Shown in pieces: positions 9,161 through 17,564 of a stretch of DNA of 64,000 nt (positions are counted from its first letter, which is position 1; each line of letters starts with the position of its first letter). The notes beneath the pieces are model-generated. The model saw only the letters and a list, made by a program, of their open reading frames with translations. It made no database searches and was not told the origin of the DNA. The translations under genes and the position numbers were made by a program. The DNA is from JACKEQ01 sp041389565 (lineage in GTDB: Bacteria > Myxococcota_A > UBA796 > GCA-2862545): positions 372,001 to 436,000 of the forward strand of contig JAWKRP010000004.1 of the NCBI GenBank assembly GCA_041389565.1. The letters are read 5' to 3'.

Positions 9161-9283
9161 GGGGACTCCGGACGCACGCGATCCGATGCGAACCAGCACT
9201 GTACCACGGTTCGCGGGCGGTCCGCATCCGCACGCACCGCGGGATCGGTCGCCGCGTTACCAGCGCTGTCCGGAGGTGTTCGC

Positions 9284-10663
9284 ATGATGTTCCGCGGCAA
9301 GATCCGTCGCATCCACTTCGTGGGGATCGGCGGGATCGGGATGAGCGGCATCGCAGAGGTCCTGCTGACCGATGGATTCCAGGTCACGGGCTCCGACGTG
9401 AAGGACGGCGACACGGTCGAGCGCCTGCGGAAGCTCGGCGCGGTCGTGCACATCGGGCACGCGCCCGACAACATCGGAGACGCCGACGTGGTCGTGCGCT
9501 CCACGGCGGTCACCGAGAAGAACCCCGAGATCGCGGAGGCCCTCGCGCGCGGTGTTCCCGTGATCCGGCGGGCCGAGATGCTCGCGGAGCTGATGCGCCT
9601 GAAGAACGGCATCGCGGTGGCCGGAACGCACGGGAAGACCACGACCACCTCGATGCTCGCGACGTGCCTCGCTGCGGCCGGGCTCGATCCCACGGTCGTG
9701 ATCGGCGGCCGGCTCGACAACCTCGGCGGCACGAACGCGCGTCTGGGAACGGGCGAGCTGCTGGTGGCCGAAGCCGACGAGTCCGACGGCACGTTCCTGA
9801 TGCTGGCGCCGATCATCGCCATCGTCACGAACATCGACCCCGAGCACCTCGACCACCACGGCAACGTCGAAGCGCTGGAGCGCGCGTTCGAGGAGTTCGC
9901 GAACCGCGTGCCGTTCTACGGCTTCAGCGTGCTGTGCCTCGATCACCCCCGTGTGCAGCGGCTGATCCCGAGGGTTCGGCGTCCGGTGGTCACGTACGGC
10001 TACGCCCGCCAGGCGGAGTACCGCTGCGCGAGTGTCGAGACCGACGGGCTGAACACGCGGTTCACCGTGTTCCGCGGCGAGGAGTCGCTCGGCACGGTCA
10101 CGCTGGGCATGCCGGGCCGGCACAACGTGTCGAACGCCACCGCGGCCATCGCGACGGCCATGGAGCTCGACATCCCGTTCGCGACCGCCGCGAAGGCGCT
10201 CGAGGGGTTCACGGGGGTGCAGCGCCGGTTCACCGTCCGGGCCGACGTGCACGACGTGCTCGTGGTCGACGACTACGGTCACCACCCCGTCGAGATCGAA
10301 GCGACCCTCGAAGGCGCCGACGAGTCGTTCCCGGAGCGCCGGATCATCGCGGTCTTCCAGCCGCACCGGTACACCCGGGTCCAGAACCACCGCGCCGACT
10401 TCGTGTCGGCGTTCACCCGCGCCGACCACGTGGTGGTGTGCCCGATCTACGCCGCGGGGGAGGCGCCCATCGAAGGCCTCGACCACCACGCGCTGTCGAA
10501 CGAGATGCGGGAGCGCGGGCACCGTGGAACGGTCGCGGTCGACAGCCTCGACGCGGCCGTGGAGTGGCTGGCGGAGCACGTGAAGCCGGGCGACGTGGTG
10601 ATCACGCTCGGTGCGGGCAACGTGAACTCGATCTGCGGGCAGCTCGCGGACCGCCTGAAGTGA
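9284..10663 (+). CDS. murC: UDP-MurNAc:L-alanine ligase MurC
   Basis: MurC adds L-alanine to UDP-MurNAc, the first step of stem-peptide synthesis. The 459-residue product begins with the Rossmann signature VGIGGIGMSG, has the ligase P-loop GTHGKTT at residues 114-120, EADESDGT, and the DDYGHHPVEI motif near residue 330, all diagnostic of MurC rather than MurD/E/F. The ATG at 9284 follows GGAGG (9272-9276) by 7 bases; an ATG three bases later is also possible. The 123 bp upstream is shared with the divergent lipoprotein gene, so murC must start a new transcript. No convincing -35/-10 pair was seen there. It overlaps murB by 4 bp (GTGA). Confidence 0.95.
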   Translation: MMFRGKIRRIHFVGIGGIGMSGIAEVLLTDGFQVTGSDVKDGDTVERLRKLGAVVHIGHAPDNIGDADVVVRSTAVTEKNPEIAEALARGVPVIRRAEMLAELMRLKNGIAVAGTHGKTTTTSMLATCLAAAGLDPTVVIGGRLDNLGGTNARLGTGELLVAEADESDGTFLMLAPIIAIVTNIDPEHLDHHGNVEALERAFEEFANRVPFYGFSVLCLDHPRVQRLIPRVRRPVVTYGYARQAEYRCASVETDGLNTRFTVFRGEESLGTVTLGMPGRHNVSNATAAIATAMELDIPFATAAKALEGFTGVQRRFTVRADVHDVLVVDDYGHHPVEIEATLEGADESFPERRIIAVFQPHRYTRVQNHRADFVSAFTRADHVVVCPIYAAGEAPIEGLDHHALSNEMRERGHRGTVAVDSLDAAVEWLAEHVKPGDVVITLGAGNVNSICGQLADRLK

Positions 10664-11469
10664 CGCACGCCGCCATCCTGCTCGACGAGCCGCTGTCGCG
10701 GCACACGGCGATGCGAACGGGCGGCTCGTGCGATGCATTCGTGGTCGCACACGACGAAGAGGCCGTGCACACGGTGCTCTCCGACTGCAAGGACGCCGGA
10801 TGGCCCGTCACGGTGCTGGGATCCGGCACCCGGAGCGTGGTGCGCGAGGGCGGGGTGGACGGCGTGGTGCTCCGGCTCGGCCAGGCGTTCGTGACGTGCC
10901 GATTCGTAGATCCGGATCTACTGGTCGTAGGGGGCGCGATGCCGGTCCCGGCGCTGCTCGCCATCGCCGCGGAGCACGGCCTGGCCGCGGACCCGGTGCT
11001 GTACACGGTGCCCGGGACGTTCGGCGCGAGCGTTCTGATGGACGAGTGGAACGTGAAGGGAGCCCGTGTGGCCCGGAACACCCGCATCTCGGAGGTCGAT
11101 GCGAGCGCGCTGGGCCCGCGGTTCAAGGGCGTGGTGCTCGAGGCCACCGTCCAGCTCGAGCGGGTCGGGGTGGGGGAGGCCGACCGGCGCCTGGTCCGCG
11201 CGCTGCAGAAGCCCGACGTGCCGGCCTCGAGCTGGGTGTCGGGCGCACGGAGTGTCCGGTCGGTCCTGCGTCGCGCTTCGCTCGAGCGGATCCGGTTGCG
11301 CCAGGTCGCGATTCCGGTGGAAGCTCCGGAGCTGATGGTGAACCTCGGTGGTGGCACGGCACGCGATATGCAGCTGCTCCACAAGTCCGCGGTCGAGCGC
11401 GTGCGCAGGGTGCGCGGCGTGAAGCTCGACACCCGCATCAAGTGGATTGGGAACAGGAGCGAGCAATGA
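10660..11469 (+). CDS. murB: Divergent MurB-like protein, catalytic residues missing
   Basis: By position and overall fold this is the UDP-N-acetylenolpyruvoylglucosamine reductase of the dcw cluster. The first half keeps the FAD-binding pattern (HTAMRTGGSCDAF, then LGSGTRSVVREGGVDGVVLRLG, then VPGTFGA), and the end resembles the MurB C-terminal domain (PELMVNLGGGTARD, then V-KLDTRIKWIG). However, NAG after the GT-GA motif, the YRxS segment with its Arg, the SxFKNP serine loop and the terminal catalytic Glu are all absent or replaced (SGARSVRSVL, LDTRI). At 269 residues it is about 30-40 shorter than usual. The GTG start overlaps the murC stop and the stop overlaps the ddl ATG. It may be an inactive or repurposed MurB. 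Confidence 0.75.
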   Translation: MTHAAILLDEPLSRHTAMRTGGSCDAFVVAHDEEAVHTVLSDCKDAGWPVTVLGSGTRSVVREGGVDGVVLRLGQAFVTCRFVDPDLLVVGGAMPVPALLAIAAEHGLAADPVLYTVPGTFGASVLMDEWNVKGARVARNTRISEVDASALGPRFKGVVLEATVQLERVGVGEADRRLVRALQKPDVPASSWVSGARSVRSVLRRASLERIRLRQVAIPVEAPELMVNLGGGTARDMQLLHKSAVERVRRVRGVKLDTRIKWIGNRSEQ

Positions 11470-12383
11470 TCCAGAAGGGTGCCCCGGTCGGCGTGCTGAT
11501 GGGGGGTCTGTCGACGGAGCGCGACATCTCGATGAAGTCGGGCAAGGCCGTCAGCAAGGCGCTGAAGGCGCGCGGCTGGGAGGTCGTCGACATCGAGGTG
11601 GGCCGGGATCTGCCGGCGAAGCTCGTGGCGTCCGGAGTGCAGGCGGTGTGGGTCGCGCTGCACGGTCGGTTCGGCGAAGACGGCTGTGTCCAGGGTCTGC
11701 TCGAGGTGATGGGCATCCCGTACACGGGGTGCGGCGTGCGTGCGAGCGCGGTGGCGATGGACAAGATCGCGACGAAGCGCGCGGTGGCGCCGTTCCCGGA
11801 GGTGCGCATGGCGCGTGACGTCGTGGTCACGGCCGTGGGCGAGGCTCCGTTCCTGCCGTGCGTCGTGAAGCCCGCGGTCGGCGGGTCCACCATCGGCATC
11901 TCCATCGCTCGGTCGGCGGAGGAGTACGCCACCGCGCTCGGGGCCGCGCTCGCGCTCGATTCTCACGTGCTGGTCGAGGAGTTCGTGGCGGGCGAGGAGA
12001 TCACGGTCGCCGTGCTCGAGGGCGAGGCGCTGCCCGTCGTGCGCATCGTGCCGAAGTCCGGGTTCTTCGACTTCGAGGCGAAGTACACGGCCGGGATGAC
12101 CGACTACGAGGTCCCCGGGAACATCCCGGCAGACGCGGCCCAGAGCGCGCAGCGCGCCGCGGTGGCTGCGTACCAGGCGCTCGGGTGTGGCGGTCTGTGT
12201 CGGGCCGACTTCATCGTGCCGGCCGACGGGAGCGCGCCCGTGTTCCTCGAGATCAACACCATCCCGGGCATGACGGCCACGTCGCTCTCGCCGATGGCGG
12301 CTGGCGCCACGGGCATCGGATTCGAGGAGTTGGTCGAGCGCATCCTGCTCCGCGCGCACTGCATGGCGCCCGAGTCGGCGTAG
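11466..12383 (+). CDS. ddl: D-alanine--D-alanine ligase
   Basis: This ATP-grasp ligase makes the D-Ala-D-Ala dipeptide used by MurF. The 305-residue length is typical. Motifs in order: GGLSTERDIS near the N-terminus, ALHGRFGEDGCVQG (the HGxxGEDGxxQ signature), KPAVGGSTIG in the ATP-binding domain, VEEFVAGEEIT, and EINTIPGMTATSLSP at the metal site. The ATG overlaps the MurB-like stop by 4 bp (ATGA). It is the last gene of the murC-murB-ddl block and is followed by a 227-bp gap with its own promoter signals. No anomaly was seen. Confidence 0.95.
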   Translation: MIQKGAPVGVLMGGLSTERDISMKSGKAVSKALKARGWEVVDIEVGRDLPAKLVASGVQAVWVALHGRFGEDGCVQGLLEVMGIPYTGCGVRASAVAMDKIATKRAVAPFPEVRMARDVVVTAVGEAPFLPCVVKPAVGGSTIGISIARSAEEYATALGAALALDSHVLVEEFVAGEEITVAVLEGEALPVVRIVPKSGFFDFEAKYTAGMTDYEVPGNIPADAAQSAQRAAVAAYQALGCGGLCRADFIVPADGSAPVFLEINTIPGMTATSLSPMAAGATGIGFEELVERILLRAHCMAPESA

Positions 12384-12500
12384 ACCGGTCGGGTGTGCGC
12401 CGGGAGGGGCGTGCAGCACGAAAACCGGCGTTTGGATCCCATTGTGGATCGATCGCCGGGATCCGGGGTGGGCATCTCGGCGAAATCTCACCCTGATCCC

Positions 12501-12529
12501 TTGAACACCACGCGGTGACCCGGTACAAA
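12501..12529 (+). promoter_or_regulatory. Candidate sigma-70 promoter for ftsQ-ftsZ
   Basis: TTGAAC (12501-12506) and TACAAA (12524-12529) are separated by exactly 17 bp, each 4/6 to consensus, in the 227-bp gap between ddl and ftsQ. The ftsQ ATG is about 80 bp downstream. The same promoter form (TTGAAG-17-TACATC) is found at 60752-60780. Confidence 0.6.
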
Positions 12530-12541
12530 CAGAACACCCCC

Positions 12542-12564
12542 CGCGAAGTGTCCCTCACTTCGCG
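12542..12564 (+). promoter_or_regulatory. Perfect 9-bp inverted repeat in the ftsQ leader
   Basis: CGCGAAGTG (12542-12550) and CACTTCGCG (12556-12564) are perfect inverted copies around TCCCT. The site begins 12 bp after the -10 hexamer, so it covers the predicted transcription start and early leader. It could be an operator or an RNA hairpin. Further upstream in the same gap, GGATCCC (12434-12440) and GGGATCC (12458-12464) form a second, looser inverted repeat. Confidence 0.5.
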
Positions 12565-12610
12565 AACCCGCTGATCCCTCCCGCATTCCTCCCTCCCGAA
12601 GACCCCCTCG

Positions 12611-13360
12611 ATGTCCCTGCTTCCCCGCATCGGAACCTCCACCGTCGTGCGTGCGCTCCTCCTCGGTGCGTTCGTGGTCGGCGTGGGTGGCGTCCTGGCC
12701 GCCGTCCGACCGGACCTGATGCTCGTCGAGCACGTCCGGTTCGAAGGTCTGGACCAGGCCCGCTGGGCGGAGCTGCGGCACCTGTCCGACATCCGGAACG
12801 GCGACCGGATCTGGGAGGTCGACCCCGACCGCATCGCGCGGGGGGTCGAACGGCACCCGTGGGTCCGCCGCGCGACGGTCCGCCGGCAGCTGCCGGACAC
12901 CGTGGTGGTGCACGTGGAAGAGCACCATCCGGTCGCGCTCCTCCACATGGGCGAGCTCTACTACGTCGGTGCAGACGGCTCGATCTTCCTGACGGCCCGC
13001 AACGACGACCTCGACTACCCGAGCATCACGGGCATCACCCCCGAGCTCGAGAAGCAGCACCCCGCGCTCCCGCGCCTGGTGGTCCGCGACGCGCTCGCGC
13101 TGATCGACGCGCTCGACTCGCGTGGGCTGGTCCACCGCGACCGCATCCACGAGGTGCAGTTCGCGCCCACCCGGGGGTTCACCGTGTGGGCGGGCGAAGC
13201 GCGCATCCTGTTCGGTCTGTCGAACACCGACGAGCAGCTGGATCGCCTCGCGACGCTGCTGTCCCACGGCCGGGTCGATCTGTCCCGTCCGCTCCATGTC
13301 GACCTCGGGCCCAAGAGCCTCGCCATCGTGCGGGCGCTCGATCCGGCTGCCGAGGGCTGA
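12611..13360 (+). CDS. ftsQ: Cell division protein FtsQ
   Basis: FtsQ is a bitopic inner-membrane protein of the divisome that links early and late division proteins. The 249-residue product has one N-terminal transmembrane helix (about residues 12-30), then a POTRA domain (VEHVRFEGLDQARWAEL through VRRQLPDTVVVHVEEHHPVALL), and a beta domain with GLVHRDRIHEVQF and the LHVDLGPKSLAIVR end. The fold pattern is clear although sequence conservation in this family is low. A candidate promoter lies 82-110 bp upstream. It is followed after 49 bp by ftsZ; the ftsA gene usually found between them is absent. Confidence 0.88.
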   Translation: MSLLPRIGTSTVVRALLLGAFVVGVGGVLAAVRPDLMLVEHVRFEGLDQARWAELRHLSDIRNGDRIWEVDPDRIARGVERHPWVRRATVRRQLPDTVVVHVEEHHPVALLHMGELYYVGADGSIFLTARNDDLDYPSITGITPELEKQHPALPRLVVRDALALIDALDSRGLVHRDRIHEVQFAPTRGFTVWAGEARILFGLSNTDEQLDRLATLLSHGRVDLSRPLHVDLGPKSLAIVRALDPAAEG

Positions 13361-13409
13361 ACGTCCCCCCCCAGAACCCCACCCCCCGATTCCCTCCCGG
13401 AGGAACCCC

Positions 13410-14534
13410 ATGATCGAGATCGTCGAAGAAGAGGAGATGCAGAGCGGCGCCAGCATCAAAGTGATCGGTGTCGGTGGTGGCGGTGGAAACGCCGTGAACA
13501 CCATGATCTCCGCCGGTCTCACCGGGGTCGAGTTCATCGCGATGAACACCGACGCGCAGGACCTCCGCCGGTCGCTGGCGTCCCGTCGGTTCCAGCTGGG
13601 CACGCAGCTCACGAAGGGCCTGGGCGCGGGCGCGAATCCCGAGGTCGGCCGTGAGGCTGCGCTCGAGGACCGCGATCGGATCGCCGAGCTGGTGGTCGGG
13701 GCGGACATGGTCTTCGTGACCGCTGGCATGGGCGGCGGCACGGGCACGGGCGCTGCGCCGGTCATCGCGCAGGTGGCCCGCGAGTGCGGCGCGCTGACGG
13801 TGGCGGTGTGCACGCGTCCGTTCTTCTTCGAGGGCAAGCGTCGCCGTCGTCAGGCGGAAGAGGGCATCGAGCAGCTGAAGGCTGCGGTCGACACGCTGAT
13901 CACGATCCCGAACCAGCGCCTGGTGGCGATGGCGAGCGAGAAGACCTCCATGAAGGACGCCTTCAACATGGCGGACGAGGTGCTCCTGCACGCGGTGAAG
14001 GGGGTGAGCGACCTCATCAACTTCAACGGCGTCGTGAACGTCGACTTCGCGGACGTGCGCACCATCATGGGCAGCAAGGGCGTGGCGCTCATGGGCGTCG
14101 GCTCGGCGACGGGCGAGCACAAGACGGTCGAGGCCGCGCAGCGTGCGATCTCGAGCCCGCTCCTCGACGACGTGAGCATCGTGGGCGCGACGAGCGTGCT
14201 CATCAACATCACGGGCAACCACAGCCTGACGATGTACGAGATGCACGAGGCGAGCTCGCTCATCCAGGAAGAGGCCCACGAGGATGCGGAAGTCATCTGG
14301 GGCTGGGTCACCGACGAGAGCCTGGGCGACGAGGCGCGCGTGACGGTCATCGCGACGGGCTTCGAGGAGTCGAGCCGGATGCTGCAGCCGCAGTCGGTGG
14401 AGCGCCGCGTGAACGAGCGCGTGGTCCGTCATGTCGGTGGGCCGCGTCGGGCGCGGGGCCGCGAGCTCCACAGCGGCATCGACCCGATCTACGAGGACTA
14501 CGACATCCCGACCTTCTTCAAGACCGCCGACTGA
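13410..14534 (+). CDS. ftsZ: Cell division GTPase FtsZ
   Basis: FtsZ is the tubulin homologue that forms the cytokinetic ring. The 374-residue product has VGVGGGGGNAVN near the start, the tubulin signature GGGTGTG at residues 108-114, the T7 synergy loop NVDFADVRTIM, and the C-terminal conserved peptide DYDIPTFFK that binds FtsA/ZipA-type partners. The ATG at 13410 follows GGAGG (13399-13403) by 6 bases. The linker between the GTPase core and the C-terminal peptide is short (about 50 residues). Its C-terminal peptide implies a membrane tether exists, yet no ftsA is adjacent. Confidence 0.97.
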   Translation: MIEIVEEEEMQSGASIKVIGVGGGGGNAVNTMISAGLTGVEFIAMNTDAQDLRRSLASRRFQLGTQLTKGLGAGANPEVGREAALEDRDRIAELVVGADMVFVTAGMGGGTGTGAAPVIAQVARECGALTVAVCTRPFFFEGKRRRRQAEEGIEQLKAAVDTLITIPNQRLVAMASEKTSMKDAFNMADEVLLHAVKGVSDLINFNGVVNVDFADVRTIMGSKGVALMGVGSATGEHKTVEAAQRAISSPLLDDVSIVGATSVLINITGNHSLTMYEMHEASSLIQEEAHEDAEVIWGWVTDESLGDEARVTVIATGFEESSRMLQPQSVERRVNERVVRHVGGPRRARGRELHSGIDPIYEDYDIPTFFKTAD

Positions 14535-14570
14535 GCCGGTCTTCCAGAGCGCAGGTGTCACCTGTTTGCA

Positions 14571-14603
14571 GACGCCGCGGTTCCTTCGAGGGGCCGCGGC
14601 GTC
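14571..14603 (+). terminator. Hairpin downstream of ftsZ
   Basis: GACGCCGCGG (14571-14580) and CCGCGGCGTC (14594-14603) form a perfect 10-bp stem with a 13-base loop, starting 37 bp after the ftsZ stop. It is followed by GTCGTT rather than a long T-tract. It probably ends the dcw transcript. Confidence 0.6.
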
Positions 14604-14689
14604 GTCGTTCGGGCAGAGGAACGCACCGGGCCCTGCTGGTTTCCGGGAGGTCGCGCGGCCAACGGTTAGGTGCCACTGGTGGAGGGCTG

Positions 14690-15493
14690 ATGGGATTCCG
14701 AGCGTCCTGGCTGGCATCGTCGCGGGAGGTGGTCCGTGACCTCGCGAACGAGATGGGCGAGGCCCATCCCGCAGACGAAGCCGAAGACGTCGGGGTCTAC
14801 GAGCTGCGCCGTCGCGACGGCGCTGTGTTGCTGGCGTCGGGCGGCGACGACATGGACCGGATCGATCGGGCTCTCGCACAGCAGGCGTCCGCGGGTGGTG
14901 AGGTCGTCTGGTGGCGGGGCGACGAGGGTGACATGGCCGCGCAGGTGGCCGTGTTCGCGGAGGGCCAGGAGCTCTGGGCGGTCGCCTACGACGAGGCGAT
15001 CGCACGCTCCGGGGCAGTGCCTGCGTGGGCCGAAGAGCTACTGGACCGCGCGCAGGCCGAGGCAGCGACCGTGCCCCACGATGCCTGCTTCGAGGCCGTC
15101 GTCGTGCTCGGCGAGAAGCTCGCGGGGCTGCGATTCGACGAGGTCGAGCGCACCCCCTGGGTCGAGCGGCGCGCCTTCGAGCTCCCGAAGCAGGGCCCAC
15201 CGCCCGGTACGTTCGCGGAGTGCCCTGGCGCCTGGATGAGGGCCTGGGTCGCGCCTGGCTATCGCTGTGAGTATTCGGCCCATGTGTTGGCTGGCGCCCA
15301 CATCCTCAACCTGATGGTCACCGTGAAGCGGACGTCGGGGATCTCCATCGTGCAGCGTGAGGTCGAGGCCTCGGGTGTGGTGGTGGAGCTGACCCCGGAC
15401 GTGGAATGGCTGGAAGCCGTGCTGCTCTTCTCGGGCGGACGCCATGGGTCGGGGTCGCTGAAGCTCCAGACCGACCTGGCCGACTTCCGTTAG
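14690..15493 (+). CDS. Hypothetical protein, 267 aa
   Basis: I do not recognise a family. The ATG at 14690 follows GGAGGG (14681-14686) closely and the reading frame shows normal codon use. The protein is acidic and soluble, with no signal peptide or membrane segment. The first half is helical and rich in Ala/Glu (LANEMGEAHPADEAEDV, then a VVWWRGDEGDMAAQVAVF strand). The second half has strands ending in LKLQTDLADFR. It stands alone between the ftsZ terminator and the FG-GAP lipoprotein gene, so context says little. Confidence 0.7.
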   Translation: MGFRASWLASSREVVRDLANEMGEAHPADEAEDVGVYELRRRDGAVLLASGGDDMDRIDRALAQQASAGGEVVWWRGDEGDMAAQVAVFAEGQELWAVAYDEAIARSGAVPAWAEELLDRAQAEAATVPHDACFEAVVVLGEKLAGLRFDEVERTPWVERRAFELPKQGPPPGTFAECPGAWMRAWVAPGYRCEYSAHVLAGAHILNLMVTVKRTSGISIVQREVEASGVVVELTPDVEWLEAVLLFSGGRHGSGSLKLQTDLADFR

Positions 15494-15551
15494 CGCTCGT
15501 CCCTCCCAGGGCCCACATGACGACGGTGTATGGTGCATCCTGGAGGTGCAG

Positions 15552-16634
15552 ATGTGGCGTTCGACGGTGGTGGGGTCCCTGATACTGATCGGGTGCAAAG
15601 GCACCCTCCCTCCCACCGAAGAAACCGATCCTCCCAACGAGACGGGCTGTGAAGCCTCCCCGTGGACCGAGCCGGGTCTGCTCGTGTCGCTGCAGGCCGA
15701 CCCGCTGAAGACGTGGCTGGTGTCGCTGGCGGGAGGCACGCTGGGCACTCCCGAGGCCGTGTTCGACGGTCTGGGGGGCGACTCGCTGCGGCAGCCCATG
15801 CTCCTGGACCTCGACGGCGATGGGTCGCTCGACATCGTCGGCTATGGAGATGGCGTGTACATCCTGCGCTGGACCGGATGCGCGTGGGAGCCGACACAGG
15901 CCCTCGCAGCGGGGCATCGGGTGACCACGCCCATCGACGCCGACGGGGACGGCGACTGGGACCTGGTCACCGTCCAGATCGACTCTGGCGTCGGCCCGCT
16001 CCTCGTGAACGACGGCAGTGGCGGGTTCACGGAGAGCGCGACGGCCTACGACCTGTCCCCGGCGTTCGGCGGGTACCGGGTGTACCCTGCGCAGCACTCG
16101 GGAGACGTGGATGGCGACGGGAACGCGGACTTCGCGGTGGTGGCCTACGACACGGGGGGCGGCGACCAGGGCGCGCGGGTCTACGTGGTGCGGGGCAACG
16201 GCGACGGCACGTTCCAGGCGCCCCTGGAAGTGGGGACGACGCCCTATCCGTCCTCCGGCATGGATCTCGGTGACGTCGACGGCGACGGGGATCTCGATCT
16301 GGTGGCGGGCCTGGACGACGACGGAGATCCCGGGCAGATCTGGCTGTTCCGCAACGACGGCACGGGTGGGTTCGGCGCAGCGGAGGAGCTGGTGGATGTG
16401 GCTCCGGAGGTCGAGGGCCAGGATGACGGTCCGGGCTTCGGGCGTGTGCACCTGGTGGATCTGGACGGGAACGGCGCGGTGGAGCTGGTCGCGGCCTGGG
16501 ACGCCGAATCCGGCGCGAACCAGGTCACCATCGAGCGGTACGACTTCGCGGGAGCCACGGTGACGGGGCCGACGGTGCTGTTCGGCCCGACCGAGGGAGC
16601 GCACACCTGGGTGGGGCTCACGCACGAGCTGTGA
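15552..16634 (+). CDS. FG-GAP/VCBS repeat lipoprotein
   Basis: A 360-residue predicted surface lipoprotein. The ATG at 15552 was chosen because GGAGG (15542-15546) sits 5 bases upstream; a GTG at 15546 lies inside that site. The signal ends in LILIGC with Lys at +2. The body contains at least five FG-GAP/VCBS-type calcium-binding motifs, for example DLDGDGSLDIVGYG, DADGDGDWDLV, DVDGDGNADFAVV, DVDGDGDLDLVAG and DLDGNGAVELV, spaced as in a seven-bladed integrin-like propeller. A TATGGT hexamer at 15529-15534 may be its -10 box with a very short leader. The family is common in myxobacteria; a role in adhesion or binding is inference. Confidence 0.85.
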   Translation: MWRSTVVGSLILIGCKGTLPPTEETDPPNETGCEASPWTEPGLLVSLQADPLKTWLVSLAGGTLGTPEAVFDGLGGDSLRQPMLLDLDGDGSLDIVGYGDGVYILRWTGCAWEPTQALAAGHRVTTPIDADGDGDWDLVTVQIDSGVGPLLVNDGSGGFTESATAYDLSPAFGGYRVYPAQHSGDVDGDGNADFAVVAYDTGGGDQGARVYVVRGNGDGTFQAPLEVGTTPYPSSGMDLGDVDGDGDLDLVAGLDDDGDPGQIWLFRNDGTGGFGAAEELVDVAPEVEGQDDGPGFGRVHLVDLDGNGAVELVAAWDAESGANQVTIERYDFAGATVTGPTVLFGPTEGAHTWVGLTHEL

Positions 16635-16667
16635 ACGTGGATTGCGCGGAGACGAGGGGAGAGAGAG

Positions 16668-17564
16668 ATGGTCGTACTGTGCATGGTGGGCGCGCTGGCC
16701 GCGGACGTCCCGACGGTCGAGATCGCGCTCGACGGGACGCTCCAGACGGTGACGCTGCCCGATGTCGGGGAGGACCAGCTCGTGCGGCTGGTGTTCACCG
16801 GCGACCGGAAGGGTGTGCGGGCCGTCGCCCGGGGGGCTGCGTTCCGCTGGACCGGCGAGGACGGGAACCACTCCTGGAGCGGTCGGGACTACGAGCACAT
16901 CGAGGCCGACGGGGAGCTGCTCGTGCAGGTCGGCGACGGAAGTCCGGCGGGCGTCATCGTCGGCAAGCCGGCCAGCGGGCTCGACCCGAACACGTTCGTC
17001 GGCCAGCCGCCCGCCGACGGGGCGTTCTTCGACCGCGCGTTCCAGAACTATGCGGTGTGGAGGACCAACACGTGGGGCGACCCCCCGGTAGTGGACGATG
17101 CGGTTCGTCAGGCCGCCTATGCCAAGGCTCCCGAGGTGTTCTTCGGCTACCTCACCGCCGCCGGTGTGGAGAAATGCCCGCCCGACTCGGTGAAGGCGAA
17201 GGAGCGCGTGCTCTTCGTGGGCCCCTCCGGTGGCCAGTTCGAGCTCGTCCGGAAGGATGGGAGCGCGGTGCGGTGCGACCTGCGTCAGCCCGATGACCAC
17301 TGGGACGACTCCGTCGACACGTGCAGGTACGGCAAGCAGCCGACCCTCGAGTTCGTGCTCCCCGATGGCGAGAAAGGGCTGGTGGCCCACGGCGGGACGA
17401 CGCCGACTCTGTGCGCCCCGCCCGTAGCTGTGTTGAGCGCCACCGCGGGCACACACAGTGGTGGTGGTCGGCCTCACCAGCGGCTCGCTTGTCGCCGCCG
17501 ACCCACGAGCCACCGTGGACCAGCACCACCGGTCGCTTCGGCAGACCGTCGTCGCGCCAGGTGA
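16668..17564 (+). CDS. Secreted hypothetical protein, 3' end probably disturbed
   Basis: A 298-residue frame whose ATG follows GGGGAGAGAG. The start looks like a short signal peptide (MVVLCMVGALAADVP), then a beta-rich domain (VEIALDGTLQTVTLPDVGEDQLVRLVF is recognisable as strands) and a second domain with paired cysteines (EKCPPDS, AVRCDL, DTCRYG). No family is recognised. From about nucleotide 17440 onward the translation becomes rich in R, H, P and G and lies antisense to the coding part of a truncated esterase gene, so the native C-terminus was probably lost at this junction and the last 40 or so residues are accidental. Confidence 0.6.
   Translation: MVVLCMVGALAADVPTVEIALDGTLQTVTLPDVGEDQLVRLVFTGDRKGVRAVARGAAFRWTGEDGNHSWSGRDYEHIEADGELLVQVGDGSPAGVIVGKPASGLDPNTFVGQPPADGAFFDRAFQNYAVWRTNTWGDPPVVDDAVRQAAYAKAPEVFFGYLTAAGVEKCPPDSVKAKERVLFVGPSGGQFELVRKDGSAVRCDLRQPDDHWDDSVDTCRYGKQPTLEFVLPDGEKGLVAHGGTTPTLCAPPVAVLSATAGTHSGGGRPHQRLACRRRPTSHRGPAPPVASADRRRAR

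Noticed and set aside
17152..17479. Continuation of the truncated esterase
   Set aside because: The frame is open but shows no hydrolase motifs in any of the three frames; it is antisense to the + strand gene.
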